Shown: positions 1 to 8,586, counted from the first letter of the stretch. The stretch is DNA of 17,668 bases from Candidatus Thorarchaeota archaeon (GCA_004524595.1 SDOA01000087.1:1-17668); one strand, 5' to 3'. Notes: a model not told the origin generated them from the sequence alone. Translations and numbers: made by a program.

Positions 1-367
1 GGATCGGGGAATTATAGCTCCAAACCTCAATATCTAATCGCAGAATTGAATCACCTCCCTCATCAGGAGCATGATCAAGAACAACGTGTAATCTTCCAGA
101 TTCTGCTTTCTCACTTACGAGTCTTATTGAATCACTCTCTGTGGAGCTTAACATATGAAACACTCCATCCTTGAGATAGGTGAGCCAAAACCCTCCTTTG
201 TTATCCGCGGGATTTCGAAGCAGTAATTGCTCTTTTCCATCTGTGTTGATTAGACCGAGTCGTTTGATGTAGAAACCTAAGCGACCTTTTCCTCAGGATG
301 AACACTCGACAGTATATGCGATGTCCAACCTCGGATTTCGCTTTCCAGTTTCTAGGATTTCCGACAT
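1..367 (-). CDS. Partial unknown protein with one in-frame TGA (possible selenocysteine or nonsense mutation)
   Basis: The minus-strand frame begins at ATG 367-365, just after an in-frame TGA two codons upstream, and continues 122 codons to the left edge with a single interruption: TGA at 295-293 (codon 25). Before it the frame reads ...DIAYTVECSS; after it GKGRLGFYIKRLG and then nearly 100 open codons of ordinary, non-repetitive protein-like sequence. No ATG, GTG or TTG lies close after the TGA, so a restart there is unlikely. The codon completes C22-S-S-[TGA], which would be a CxxU redox motif if read as selenocysteine, or a CxxC pair broken by a TGT/TGC-to-TGA change. A TATA-like box (412-420) sits about 50 bases upstream and the next gene is divergent, which supports a real transcription unit. 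I do not recognise the family; the 3' end and any SECIS element lie outside the window. Confidence 0.5.
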
Positions 368-411
368 GACCAATCACTATACCTATGCTAGGTAGGTATC
401 TTACTCTTCTT

Positions 412-420
412 GATATAAAC
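412..420 (-). promoter_or_regulatory. TATA-like box for the leftmost minus-strand gene
   Basis: On the minus strand the bases read GTTTATATC, about 45-50 bases before the ATG at 367. This matches the archaeal box A pattern and would place a transcript start about 20-25 bases before the start codon. The 368-523 gap separates two divergent genes and should hold both promoters; I saw nothing else certain in it. Confidence 0.35.
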
Positions 421-523
421 ATCCGTATAGGTTCGTCCACTAATAATTGGACATTATCTCACTGTTCATAAAGTTGATAAACGAGGTTAATGTTTTCAGA
501 GTCAGTTTTGGTGGGTTATTATA

Positions 524-1750
524 ATGACGACTCTAACTGTCGAACAGCTCCAGAAGTGGTATAAAAAACAGCTTCAGAAAAAGTCCAGTGAGTTCATAAA
601 ACAAGCTGAACGAAGTTACAAAGTGGTTGAAAGAGCTCTGAAAGATGTTGAGCTTCTGGTTAAAGAATTCGAAGACGAGGAAACTGATGAAGGTGATGGT
701 ATTGCTGCTAGGTTTGCCTTAAAACTTAAAGAAATCACTGAGGATTTTTATGTAGATCAAGATATCACATATGAAAGCACTGAAGCAATGCAAGGCGAGA
801 TTCAGCGTTTCATGCAAGAATTATGGGGAGCTGGTGCAAGATGGATTCGACGGATGGATAAGAGGTACAAAACAACAATCAAGACTCTTGATGTTGCCAT
901 GAAAGAACTCGCGAAAGAAATGAAAAAGATTGGGAAGCTTCTGTATGATTACGCGTGGGTAAAGGATCTTGAACGAATTGGTGGAAGAATAGACACACTC
1001 CACGACCTGACCTTTAGCAAAGATGTATTTGAGGAGCAAATCAAGACGGTCCTTTTGAAGATAGAAACTGCGTCGCATGATTATGAAGCATCCAAAAAGG
1101 TGTATGTAGAATTCAAAGAAACATCTAATGTTGCAGAATTACTTACCCTTGACAGTCAAGCTGAATCTGTATCTGCACTCTTGCGCATGAAAATGAATCC
1201 CCTGAAGAAGCAGGTGAAAAAATTCCTTCAGAGTGATACCGGGGTACGTATTGGTCCTGCAGGTCAAAAAGCACTTGTTGACTATTTTGAAGATCCATAT
1301 CATGCAATTGTTGCAGAACCTGTTGGGTATCCAGGTCTTCTTGAAGGTCTTTCGGGTCTTCAACAGGCAATTGGTGCTGGAAAACTATCTTTGAAAGATA
1401 GATTGGCTCGACGGGCAATTGAGGAGATTGAAGCCCTCAAAACTGGAGAATTACAGAAACTTCAGAATCAAGCCAAAGAGATTGAAGAAAAGAGACATAC
1501 TTATGCTGGTTCAGATGTCTATAAGACTAGTGAAGAACTAGCAAGCAATCTTAATGAAGCAAAGAAGAATCTTGAATATCATAAGAATGATCTGCTACGA
1601 ATTCGGGATGACCTAGTACGTCAGATTGCCAAAGTTGCCGAATTCAAGACGCGTATAGAATCTGAGATTCTTGAATCATTTGGCGAAAAGGTGACAATTC
1701 AACTCGAAGTTTCATTAGAACCTCTTGTAGAAATGTGTACAATCGAATAA
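524..1750 (+). CDS. Helical coiled-coil protein of unknown function, coupled to dtdA
   Basis: This 408-residue protein has no signal peptide, membrane segment or cysteine cluster. It is almost entirely charged helix: coiled-coil-like heptads at about residues 1-60, 85-215 and 300-395, separated by a more globular stretch around residues 225-290 containing glycine-rich turns (TGVRIGPAGQK, GYPGLLEGLSGL). The ATG start is supported by GGTGGG at 510-515, eight bases upstream. Only 16 bases separate its stop from the TTG start of dtdA, so the two genes are probably co-transcribed. I recognise no catalytic motif. The shape would fit a cytoplasmic scaffold or an SMC/BAR-like helical bundle, but that is a guess from composition; similarity searches with such proteins also tend to return non-specific coiled-coil hits. 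Confidence 0.85.
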   Translation: MTTLTVEQLQKWYKKQLQKKSSEFIKQAERSYKVVERALKDVELLVKEFEDEETDEGDGIAARFALKLKEITEDFYVDQDITYESTEAMQGEIQRFMQELWGAGARWIRRMDKRYKTTIKTLDVAMKELAKEMKKIGKLLYDYAWVKDLERIGGRIDTLHDLTFSKDVFEEQIKTVLLKIETASHDYEASKKVYVEFKETSNVAELLTLDSQAESVSALLRMKMNPLKKQVKKFLQSDTGVRIGPAGQKALVDYFEDPYHAIVAEPVGYPGLLEGLSGLQQAIGAGKLSLKDRLARRAIEEIEALKTGELQKLQNQAKEIEEKRHTYAGSDVYKTSEELASNLNEAKKNLEYHKNDLLRIRDDLVRQIAKVAEFKTRIESEILESFGEKVTIQLEVSLEPLVEMCTIE

Positions 1751-1766
1751 CAGGTGGCTGGCTATA

Positions 1767-2591
1767 TTGCGCGTTTTGGTCACATCAAAGCAAGATATGG
1801 CAAGTCAAACCATCAAAGATGTTCTGATTGAAGATTATGGATTTTCGCCAAATGGTGACTATTTTGAGAGCAATCCAATATTAGCATATAAAAAATCTGC
1901 AATTCTTATCACAACAGAGAGAGACATGATTTATTGTGATCACCTCGAAGCGAACTTTGACGCCGAGGTATTCATCTTTTGTTCACGTCACAGAGCAGAA
2001 TCTGGCAAACCTGCACTTCTTGTGCATAGTACAGGCAATTTAGGTGAAGATGCGTCCTTTGGAGGAAATCCAAATGAACTATCCATATCAGCTCCCTCAT
2101 TAGTTTCAAAAGCCTTGAAGAAACTGTATAGTGAACGAGAAGAAAGGAATCTATACGATTTTGATGTCACACTTGAGGTTACACACCATGGACCTACTTC
2201 GATGGATACACCACTTGTCTTTGTGGAACTTGGAAGCACAGAGGAGTATTGGGTGCACAAAGAAGGAGCAAGAGCTGTAAGCGCTGCAATACTTGAATGC
2301 ATTTATGAACCTCTTGAATGTGAGGCCGTTATTGGATTTGGAGGAACACATTATGCCAGTAAGTTCAACAAACTCGTTCTTGAGAAAGGTTACACGGTTG
2401 GTCATATGGCTCCAAAATATGTTCTTAATGACATAACACCTGAAGTCATAGAACAGATGCTGAGTAGGACTGCAAGCAAGACCAGAAAGGCAATTGTTGA
2501 CTGGAAAGGAATGAATGTGGAGAATAAAGAGCATGTCTTTCCTCTATTGGAGGAAGTCGGACTAGAAATTGTTCGTGATAAAGATGCCTGA
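1767..2591 (+). CDS. dtdA: D-aminoacyl-tRNA deacylase, archaeal DTD2 type
   Basis: It hydrolyses the ester bond of D-aminoacyl-tRNAs, recycling tRNA and keeping D-amino acids out of proteins. The archaeal/plant type (DTD2/GEK1) is unrelated to bacterial DTD1. The 274-residue length is normal for the family. Recognisable family motifs appear in order: HSTGN (about residue 87), THHGPTSM (about 139), FVELGSTEEYW (about 151), GFGGTHYASKF (about 190) and GHMAPKY (about 212); their His, Glu and Thr residues are the expected metal/active-site positions. The start is TTG at 1767, supported by AGGTGG at 1752-1757 with nine bases of spacing; no in-frame ATG or GTG fits better. It follows the 408-residue coiled-coil gene by 16 bases and is probably translated from the same message. 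Confidence 0.95.
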   Translation: MRVLVTSKQDMASQTIKDVLIEDYGFSPNGDYFESNPILAYKKSAILITTERDMIYCDHLEANFDAEVFIFCSRHRAESGKPALLVHSTGNLGEDASFGGNPNELSISAPSLVSKALKKLYSEREERNLYDFDVTLEVTHHGPTSMDTPLVFVELGSTEEYWVHKEGARAVSAAILECIYEPLECEAVIGFGGTHYASKFNKLVLEKGYTVGHMAPKYVLNDITPEVIEQMLSRTASKTRKAIVDWKGMNVENKEHVFPLLEEVGLEIVRDKDA

Positions 2592-2658
2592 ACACTGGTT
2601 CTCAGATGTTCGTAAATATCAAGATAGAGTTTTTATGATACTATTACCTTCCCGAAAG

Positions 2659-2678
2659 GCTAATTACTACTAATTAGC
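2659..2678. promoter_or_regulatory. Perfect inverted repeat in the promoter of the 309-residue coiled-coil gene
   Basis: Arms GCTAATTA (2659-2666) and TAATTAGC (2671-2678) are perfect 8-base complements around a CTAC spacer. The repeat ends 36 bases before the ATG at 2715. A related TAGCTAA lies at 2691-2697. Position and symmetry suggest a binding site for a dimeric regulator, overlapping or next to the core promoter. As RNA it would be a weak A-U hairpin with no U tract after it, so a terminator for dtdA is less likely. Confidence 0.4.
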
Positions 2679-2714
2679 TTCACAAGAAAATAGCTAACAT
2701 TAGATGGGGATTGC

Positions 2715-3644
2715 ATGGCCGCCAAAGATAATAACGCTATAATTGAAGACCTTCTTGAAAAAGTCAATAGCATAGCTGAGGAATTGGCTAGTATTAAAGA
2801 AGAATTGAGTGCACTAAGCACATTGTCTGACATTGCAAAGACTGTTGAATCAATGGATTCTGATTTATCTGAACTCAAGGAATCGAAAGATCTTAAGGAG
2901 TTAAACAAGAAAATTGATAAAATGTCCGATACTGTAAATGGCTTTGAGGAATCCGTTAAAGACATGGCTGATGCAAAAGAAACCGAGGTCATTATCAAAA
3001 AGATTGATGACATTCTACTCTCTCTAACAGAGACTGACGTTGTAGCAAAGAAACTCGATGACCTTCAGGGGTACATAGCTGGTCTCTCATCGATTGAAGA
3101 GAAGGTGCAAGACCTATCTAACCAATTTGACGAAACTAATGAGATCGTAGGCATTATCGTTCGACAGCTTGATGATATAGAACGTAAATATAATCAATCC
3201 ATAGATAAAATTAGTGACACTGCAGAAATGGTAACAAAAATCATGGAATCTGCTTCTCTAATTGATGCATCTTCAGATAGAAAACTATTAGGTAAAAAAC
3301 CTACTAAAACAACTGATGACGACGACGATGAAATTGAAAAGGCACCACCTATTTCGAAGGTAAATCTACCCTCGACGATCGATGCTCTTATGAATCGTTT
3401 AATAGGCTTAGTCAACCCACAGACTGAAGCGACTGAAATGGCTGAAGCACTTGAGGATGTTCGCGATCAATTAACAACCATAATCAAAGGTCATACTCCT
3501 GTGCTGTTTCAATTTGGTAAACGAGCTAGAGAACTTAAATCATATCCTCCCACAGCCACGCTCAATGAAAACGATATAGCTACTCTCAACAAAGAGATTA
3601 AATCTTGGTCCAGCAAATTAAAGGAAATTGCAAAGAGTTCTTAA
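2715..3644 (+). CDS. Coiled-coil protein with acidic linker and small C-terminal helical domain
   Basis: The 309 residues divide into a coiled coil (about 8-180, heptads rich in I/L with K/E/D), an acidic linker (about 183-215, with five consecutive aspartates at 201-205) and a C-terminal helical domain (about 216-309, beginning near NLPSTIDALMNRLIGLV). There is no signal peptide, membrane segment or cysteine. The ATG is preceded by GGGG at 2706-2709 with five bases of spacing; ATG 2704 is out of frame. It has its own 123-base upstream region with an inverted repeat, so it is probably transcribed separately from dtdA. I do not recognise the family. The long rod plus a small end domain suggests an oligomerising adaptor or scaffold, and its placement next to other coiled-coil genes hints that the products may interact. 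Confidence 0.85.
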   Translation: MAAKDNNAIIEDLLEKVNSIAEELASIKEELSALSTLSDIAKTVESMDSDLSELKESKDLKELNKKIDKMSDTVNGFEESVKDMADAKETEVIIKKIDDILLSLTETDVVAKKLDDLQGYIAGLSSIEEKVQDLSNQFDETNEIVGIIVRQLDDIERKYNQSIDKISDTAEMVTKIMESASLIDASSDRKLLGKKPTKTTDDDDDEIEKAPPISKVNLPSTIDALMNRLIGLVNPQTEATEMAEALEDVRDQLTTIIKGHTPVLFQFGKRARELKSYPPTATLNENDIATLNKEIKSWSSKLKEIAKSS

Positions 3645-3763
3645 CTCCAAGTGATTCTCTCAGATGTATCTATTCAATAATTCTATTTTTGGCCAATTCT
3701 ATGGTATTCCAGTGGCATAGGTTTATTTCGATAATTCCTTAATGCGCAATCAGAAGTGTCATT

Positions 3764-3779
3764 TGTGATTATTATCACA
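3764..3779. promoter_or_regulatory. Palindromic operator-like site in the promoter of the 270-residue gene
   Basis: TGTGAT (3764-3769) and ATCACA (3774-3779) are perfect complements around TATT, ending 41 bases before the ATG at 3821. The layout TGTGA-N6-TCACA equals the bacterial CRP/FNR-type half-site arrangement, but nothing in the window indicates such a regulator. The centre is A+T-rich and could overlap a TATA box. The rest of the 176-base gap (3645-3820) is A+T-rich with no other clear element. Confidence 0.4.
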
Positions 3780-3820
3780 TGATAAATGGAGCTTAGTGAT
3801 CCAATAGATTAGAAAAAAGG

Positions 3821-4633
3821 ATGGTAGCAGTCTTGGAACTTAAAAAACACAACAACCAATTCTCACAAAGAATCAATCTTTTAGATCAGATATCTGATAC
3901 ACAATTGGCCAAAGAATTCATTGAGATGCATGAGGTAAAATGCACTGAATGTCAAGAGGATCGATTACGATGTGCAACACGACCTGCCTGTAAAGATAGA
4001 AATTTCCTAAATACAATGATTGAGATTGGTGTTGAACCTGAGGATCTCCCTAATTTCTGCTATAGTCAAAATCTTGAGCAAATAAGACGCTATGTGTTGG
4101 AGAAAAAAGGTCGAAAAATGATTGACCGGAGGCTCCCAATAAAGGATCTTCTTTCTACTCTAGGTGTTAGCTCAATCAGACATTTCTCTACAAAATTCAA
4201 GAAAGAATGGTCTAATTTCTCTCAAGTTCAAGAGAACAATGTATTGCTCGTTGCTGGAGATACGCTACTATTTCGCTTTGATTTTCATCGTGGAATAGTA
4301 ACCGTTAATCCGACTAAAGATAGAATCCATAGCTACGATGTTTTCAAGCTCTATTGCAAACTTTTCTCAACATATTATGAGGTTGAATCCAATATTAGAG
4401 ATTTGACATCAAACTGGTGGATTCTTTCAATTCTTCTAAAGGATGTCGATACAGCTAATCTGCGAGCTCTCCAGAAAAGTGAACTAGCAGGTGCTTTTGA
4501 AGCAATATATTACAAAGAAATAGATGACAAAGCACAGATTGATGTTGAAGTTATCCGTAATGATAGTTCAACACCTCTCGAAGCTGAACATCTTCAAGAG
4601 CTGTTTCTGAAAGTATCAAAACTCAAGAAATGA
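3821..4633 (+). CDS. Unknown protein with N-terminal four-cysteine motif
   Basis: This 270-residue soluble protein carries an N-terminal cluster C41-x2-C44-x6-C51-x5-C57 in the segment CTECQEDRLRCATRPAC, a spacing able to bind zinc or an Fe-S cluster; C79 (NFCYSQ) is nearby. The rest is mixed helix and strand, with a possible beta segment at about 140-167 (NNVLLVAGDTLLFRFDF) and a helical C-terminus. No membrane segment or signal peptide is visible. The ATG follows an A-rich AAAAAAGG stretch that is a poor ribosome-binding site, so the message may be leaderless or weakly initiated. The next gene starts 50 bases downstream on the same strand, so the two may be co-transcribed. I do not recognise the family; a DNA- or RNA-binding role through the Cys4 motif is only a suggestion. 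Confidence 0.8.
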   Translation: MVAVLELKKHNNQFSQRINLLDQISDTQLAKEFIEMHEVKCTECQEDRLRCATRPACKDRNFLNTMIEIGVEPEDLPNFCYSQNLEQIRRYVLEKKGRKMIDRRLPIKDLLSTLGVSSIRHFSTKFKKEWSNFSQVQENNVLLVAGDTLLFRFDFHRGIVTVNPTKDRIHSYDVFKLYCKLFSTYYEVESNIRDLTSNWWILSILLKDVDTANLRALQKSELAGAFEAIYYKEIDDKAQIDVEVIRNDSSTPLEAEHLQELFLKVSKLKK

Positions 4634-4683
4634 GAGGATGTTCTAAAATCAAATCAAAATACATAACGCGGTGGGATGCGTAA

Positions 4684-7600
4684 ATGAGTGATGAAGTAGT
4701 TAATAATTCGATACCAATTCTCAGGAAAAACCTTGACCTCACAGAAATCGAGGTAAAGGTAGTCGTTCCAATATTCCTGGGAGGAAATATGACCGCTGGA
4801 GGAATTGCTCTCCTTTCTGGAGAGAAGCTTCCATCGGTGAAAAGAGCCCTTACCAGACTTATTACAAAAGGTATGGTTAAGGAAATCCCCGGAATTGTGC
4901 CTGTATATAGAGCCCTTTCGCCAAGTTTAGCCTTATCTGACAAGTTAGCTGAAGCTTTAAACGATGTACAAGGATTAACAGGTGAATCTGAAAAGGCACT
5001 AACATCTAGGATTGAAGGTTCTGATAATGTAATTGAAACGTTGTTAAATCAACAAAAGAATGTATTAGATGACATCAAAACTTCGCTCTCAGGATATGAG
5101 GAGAAGGTCATTAATCTTGTTCAAGCTCAGATAGAACAAGTTGTTGCTACATCTACAAGTGCAATGACAGGGTTCTCAGAAGAAATCGAAAAAGCGATGA
5201 ATGAGCTAGATACAACATTAGATACAAATCTAGGCACTAAAATGCAAGAACTTCACTCTGAAATAGACAAAGCGCAAATAGCTCTAGATAAAGATCTTTC
5301 AAGATCCGTGAAGGAATTTGATAAGTGGTTAAAACAGGAACGAAAGGGAGCAATCAGCTCAGTTGGTGAATTCGAATCAAAATCTGAGGCTTTAGTCAAG
5401 TTTGCTAAAAACGCTATTACTAAAGCCCTAACAACGTCGAATGAATCAATTCAGAAAATTGCTAGAAATATATCAGGTACTTTGACCTCTCTTGCATCAA
5501 ATGCTTCTGATTCTGGCGTAGCTGTCATTAATAATGTATCAGCTGAGATTTCACAATTGCTCAATAATCTTGATACTGAACTTGAACAAGCATATCTCAC
5601 TGGACAAGAATCCCTGAATGAAGTCATCACTCAATCCCGTGAGATTAGCGTAGAATACGGAGAATTCGCAAAGACTAGGATTGATGAGGCAATAGAAATA
5701 ATCGATTCAGTTGGTAGCATTGTTGATGAATGGAAGAGTGAAGTTTCAGGACTCATGGATGTTGCATCCCAATCCGTGACCTCTCAGCTCAATCAAGTAT
5801 CTATCACTGACACAAATTATCTTGAAGTCATGAAAAATTCACTCACATCCCATATTGAACGAATAAACAATACATTAGATGATGAGTATACCTCACTGAA
5901 GTCTTTAGCCACAACTCTTGGTACTGAATGTGAAAACAATCTTGGTGAGACAAGAGCTCTAATTCTTGACCTCCTTCAAAGTCAAAATCATGAAGAACAG
6001 ATTTCATGTGATGCAGCTGGTAAAACGCTATCTACTGAGTTAGACAAATGGGTAGGAAATACTATTTCTTCAATTGATACAAAGCTTAACCAGACTTCTA
6101 GTGATATCTCTGAAATCCTTGATACCGAGATATCTGAGCTTAATACAATATCTGATGCTATGAATAGTAGATTAAAATCCGCCTTTAATTCTGTGATCAA
6201 ATCGACAACAACAAAAAATGAAACATTGATTACTTCAGTAAAGAAAACAACCCATGACTTTGAATCTGCAGTAGGAACAAGGTTAGAAGAACTGATTACG
6301 AGTTTCACTACAGCTACTGAAAAGCAAATACGAGATGCAAAAGAGCTGTATGAAGGATTACGTGATCGATTGGATAATAGAATGTCCAAGAGTGTTTCGA
6401 CAATTAATTCCCAAGCTGATAGGATCCAAAAGGAAATTACAAATTCAATCTCCGAACAAGAGAATCGACTCGAGCAACACACTCAAGCCATAAGAGAGGA
6501 ATTTCATCAACGTCTTGAAGATATTATCAATCAGTTTCTAAGCCTTTCAAAGGGTCTTGAGGCAACCTTTAATGGTCTACTCTCCAGCCAGACTGTTGAA
6601 GCACGTGAGATTATTGCTTCTGCTCACTCTGAGTTCCGCACATCATTGAAAAATGAAGTATTAACTTTAAAGGAAGACTCTCAGAAACTACAACAAGAAT
6701 ACTCGACAGAACTTGCATTGAAGATTGATGAGGTTGGTTCATCGGTTGAAACTGCAAGGAAGGCTTTGGAGGAACTCTCTGTCCAGAAAAGAGTTGAGAT
6801 ATCGGAGAGTATGGCACAGACTCTTGGTACTCTTGAATCATCAGTCCGTAGTACAGAACAAAATCTCAGGGATCTCGAATCTGGAACCGTTAATCAATTT
6901 ATAGAAAACATGGAACAGGTCTCGCAAGAATTCAAGGTGACTGCAGACGGAGCTCGGGATAATATTATCGAACGTCTTGATACTGTAAGAGCAATAACCG
7001 CTGAGTCACTTAACCGAAGTGCTACAGCTGCAAAATCTGCAGCTGATACATTTATTGATGCACAAAAGGACCTCAAACAGCGATTCGTAGCTGATTCAAG
7101 CAAGAAGATGAATCGACTTGCTACAAAGAGGGCTAAAAGTTCTGCAACAATTATAGAAACATTCCAGAGTCAGCTCTCAGACAATCAGACCAGTGGTGTT
7201 AAAGATCGAAGTGTAGCGAAAGATGAAATCCTAGCTGCTGTTGAGACACGGAGGTCTGAAGTTGCAAATGCATTCGATGCTGCATCTGCTTGGATTGATT
7301 CAACTATGTCTAATGTATCAGGGTCACTTGATGCACATGGTAGCAAGTTGAAAAACGAACTGACAATGATGGAAAAAGGACTTCAAAAATCAGCCGTTGA
7401 AGCCAAAGCAGAAATCCAAGAACGTGGTGAATTGGATGTTGATCGTCTCCATGAAATTGCTAGTGCTCTATTAGAAAACACTCAGACGATTATAACAGAT
7501 CGGCTTAATGAATTTGGAGACAGCTGTGCAAATGCTCTCACAAAAGGGAATGAATCATTTACACAAATGCCCACAAAATTAGGCGAAGAGCTAAGTGAAA

Positions 7601-8586
7601 TGGAAACCAAAATCTCTGAAGAAATAACAAAGGATTATTCTACAGTATCCGGAGATCTCGCAACGTCTTTCACTGAATGTTTGCGCTCTTCAGAATCTGC
7701 ATCAGAGGGTTTCAAGAACCTTATTGAAAACACCTCTATTCAATTGACTCAAAAACGTGATGAAATTGCAGAAGAATTCAAGAAAAATACAGAACTGTCA
7801 AATCAACATGCATCCCGCAAGTTCGAAATGATTGGTCTCGCTCTTAAGACTCAGTTAAGTTCTGACACGTCTCGATTAGTAGAGGATGCCCGAACAGCTT
7901 TTACTGCTCAGAATCTCGAAATAACAAATGCAGTCACAAAAACAACAAATATCATTAATGAGGAAACATCTTCTTTGCGGCAAATCCGAAATGAAGCACT
8001 TTCCTCTTTTGGAAACAGCAGTGAAAAATCTCTCAAACGTTGGTCTTCAGAACAAAAGGAAGATCTGAAGTCTATTCAAGAACGATTACTTGCGTCAATA
8101 TCTGGCGTTACCGATCAAACAAAATCAACAATTGAAGTATTACAAGCGATTCATCAATTAGGTGATGAAATCTTATCTGCTCCGAGAGAACGGACTTGGT
8201 ATCTATCCGGGACTGAAGAGGCATGTGCTCATATCATGGATATGGCAGAGCGTGCTGAGGATTCTATCATCATATCTCTTACAAATCTCTCTTGCATAGA
8301 CACTAAAAAACTAGCTAAAGTTAAAGCGCCAAAACGCAAAGTACTCATTATACCTGAAGAAGAGGAACCTATTTCATTATCTGAGGCTCTTGAGGGCTGG
8401 AGGATCTGGGAAACTAAAACGCCGATGCTTTTGTCAATAGTTGATGAAAAAGAGATACTAGTTGGTGGAGCAACAGACACTGAAGCACTTGTTGCTTTGG
8501 TTTCTGAAGATGCCAGTTATCTCCGCTTGTTCCATGATCTCTTGGGTCCACGGCTCATCAATAGTAGAAGATCTACTCAAAAATAA
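4684..8586 (+). CDS. Giant TrmB-like winged-helix protein with ~1080-residue coiled coil
   Basis: The 1300-residue product has three parts. Residues about 11-80 form a TrmB/MarR-like winged helix: the helix LDLTEIEVKVVVPIFLG, recognition-helix region LPSVKRALTRLITKGMV, and a wing ending in PVYRALSP, the usual close of TrmB domains. Residues about 85-1165 are almost uninterrupted Ser/Thr/Glu/Lys-rich coiled coil without membrane segments. Residues about 1170-1300 (WYLSGTEEACAHIMDMAE ... EGWRIWETKTPMLLSIVDE ... LVGGATDTEALVALVS) resemble the PLD-like effector/sensor domain of TrmB-family regulators. Ordinary TrmB proteins have the same order with only a short coiled-coil linker, so this looks like a TrmB architecture stretched by a rod of more than a thousand residues. 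GGTGG at 4669-4673 supports the ATG. The 3' end overlaps the convergent acetyltransferase gene by 14 bases. It could be a DNA-tethering or chromosome-architecture protein rather than a classical repressor; this is inference. Confidence 0.88.
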   Translation: MSDEVVNNSIPILRKNLDLTEIEVKVVVPIFLGGNMTAGGIALLSGEKLPSVKRALTRLITKGMVKEIPGIVPVYRALSPSLALSDKLAEALNDVQGLTGESEKALTSRIEGSDNVIETLLNQQKNVLDDIKTSLSGYEEKVINLVQAQIEQVVATSTSAMTGFSEEIEKAMNELDTTLDTNLGTKMQELHSEIDKAQIALDKDLSRSVKEFDKWLKQERKGAISSVGEFESKSEALVKFAKNAITKALTTSNESIQKIARNISGTLTSLASNASDSGVAVINNVSAEISQLLNNLDTELEQAYLTGQESLNEVITQSREISVEYGEFAKTRIDEAIEIIDSVGSIVDEWKSEVSGLMDVASQSVTSQLNQVSITDTNYLEVMKNSLTSHIERINNTLDDEYTSLKSLATTLGTECENNLGETRALILDLLQSQNHEEQISCDAAGKTLSTELDKWVGNTISSIDTKLNQTSSDISEILDTEISELNTISDAMNSRLKSAFNSVIKSTTTKNETLITSVKKTTHDFESAVGTRLEELITSFTTATEKQIRDAKELYEGLRDRLDNRMSKSVSTINSQADRIQKEITNSISEQENRLEQHTQAIREEFHQRLEDIINQFLSLSKGLEATFNGLLSSQTVEAREIIASAHSEFRTSLKNEVLTLKEDSQKLQQEYSTELALKIDEVGSSVETARKALEELSVQKRVEISESMAQTLGTLESSVRSTEQNLRDLESGTVNQFIENMEQVSQEFKVTADGARDNIIERLDTVRAITAESLNRSATAAKSAADTFIDAQKDLKQRFVADSSKKMNRLATKRAKSSATIIETFQSQLSDNQTSGVKDRSVAKDEILAAVETRRSEVANAFDAASAWIDSTMSNVSGSLDAHGSKLKNELTMMEKGLQKSAVEAKAEIQERGELDVDRLHEIASALLENTQTIITDRLNEFGDSCANALTKGNESFTQMPTKLGEELSEMETKISEEITKDYSTVSGDLATSFTECLRSSESASEGFKNLIENTSIQLTQKRDEIAEEFKKNTELSNQHASRKFEMIGLALKTQLSSDTSRLVEDARTAFTAQNLEITNAVTKTTNIINEETSSLRQIRNEALSSFGNSSEKSLKRWSSEQKEDLKSIQERLLASISGVTDQTKSTIEVLQAIHQLGDEILSAPRERTWYLSGTEEACAHIMDMAERAEDSIIISLTNLSCIDTKKLAKVKAPKRKVLIIPEEEEPISLSEALEGWRIWETKTPMLLSIVDEKEILVGGATDTEALVALVSEDASYLRLFHDLLGPRLINSRRSTQK

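Noticed and set aside
201..440. 79-codon minus-strand frame beginning MDEPIRMF
   Set aside because: It overlaps, in another frame, the more protein-like frame 367-1 and crosses that gene's TATA-like box; its composition (R/H-rich) is typical of a shadow.
5988..6482. 164-codon antisense frame inside the 1300-residue gene
   Set aside because: Hydrophobic-serine composition arises from reading coiled-coil codons backwards; no start signals and fully embedded in a strong gene.
4684..8586. Reading the giant protein as a methyl-accepting chemotaxis receptor
   Set aside because: No membrane segments, HAMP domain or conserved receptor tip motif were found; similarity is only coiled-coil composition.
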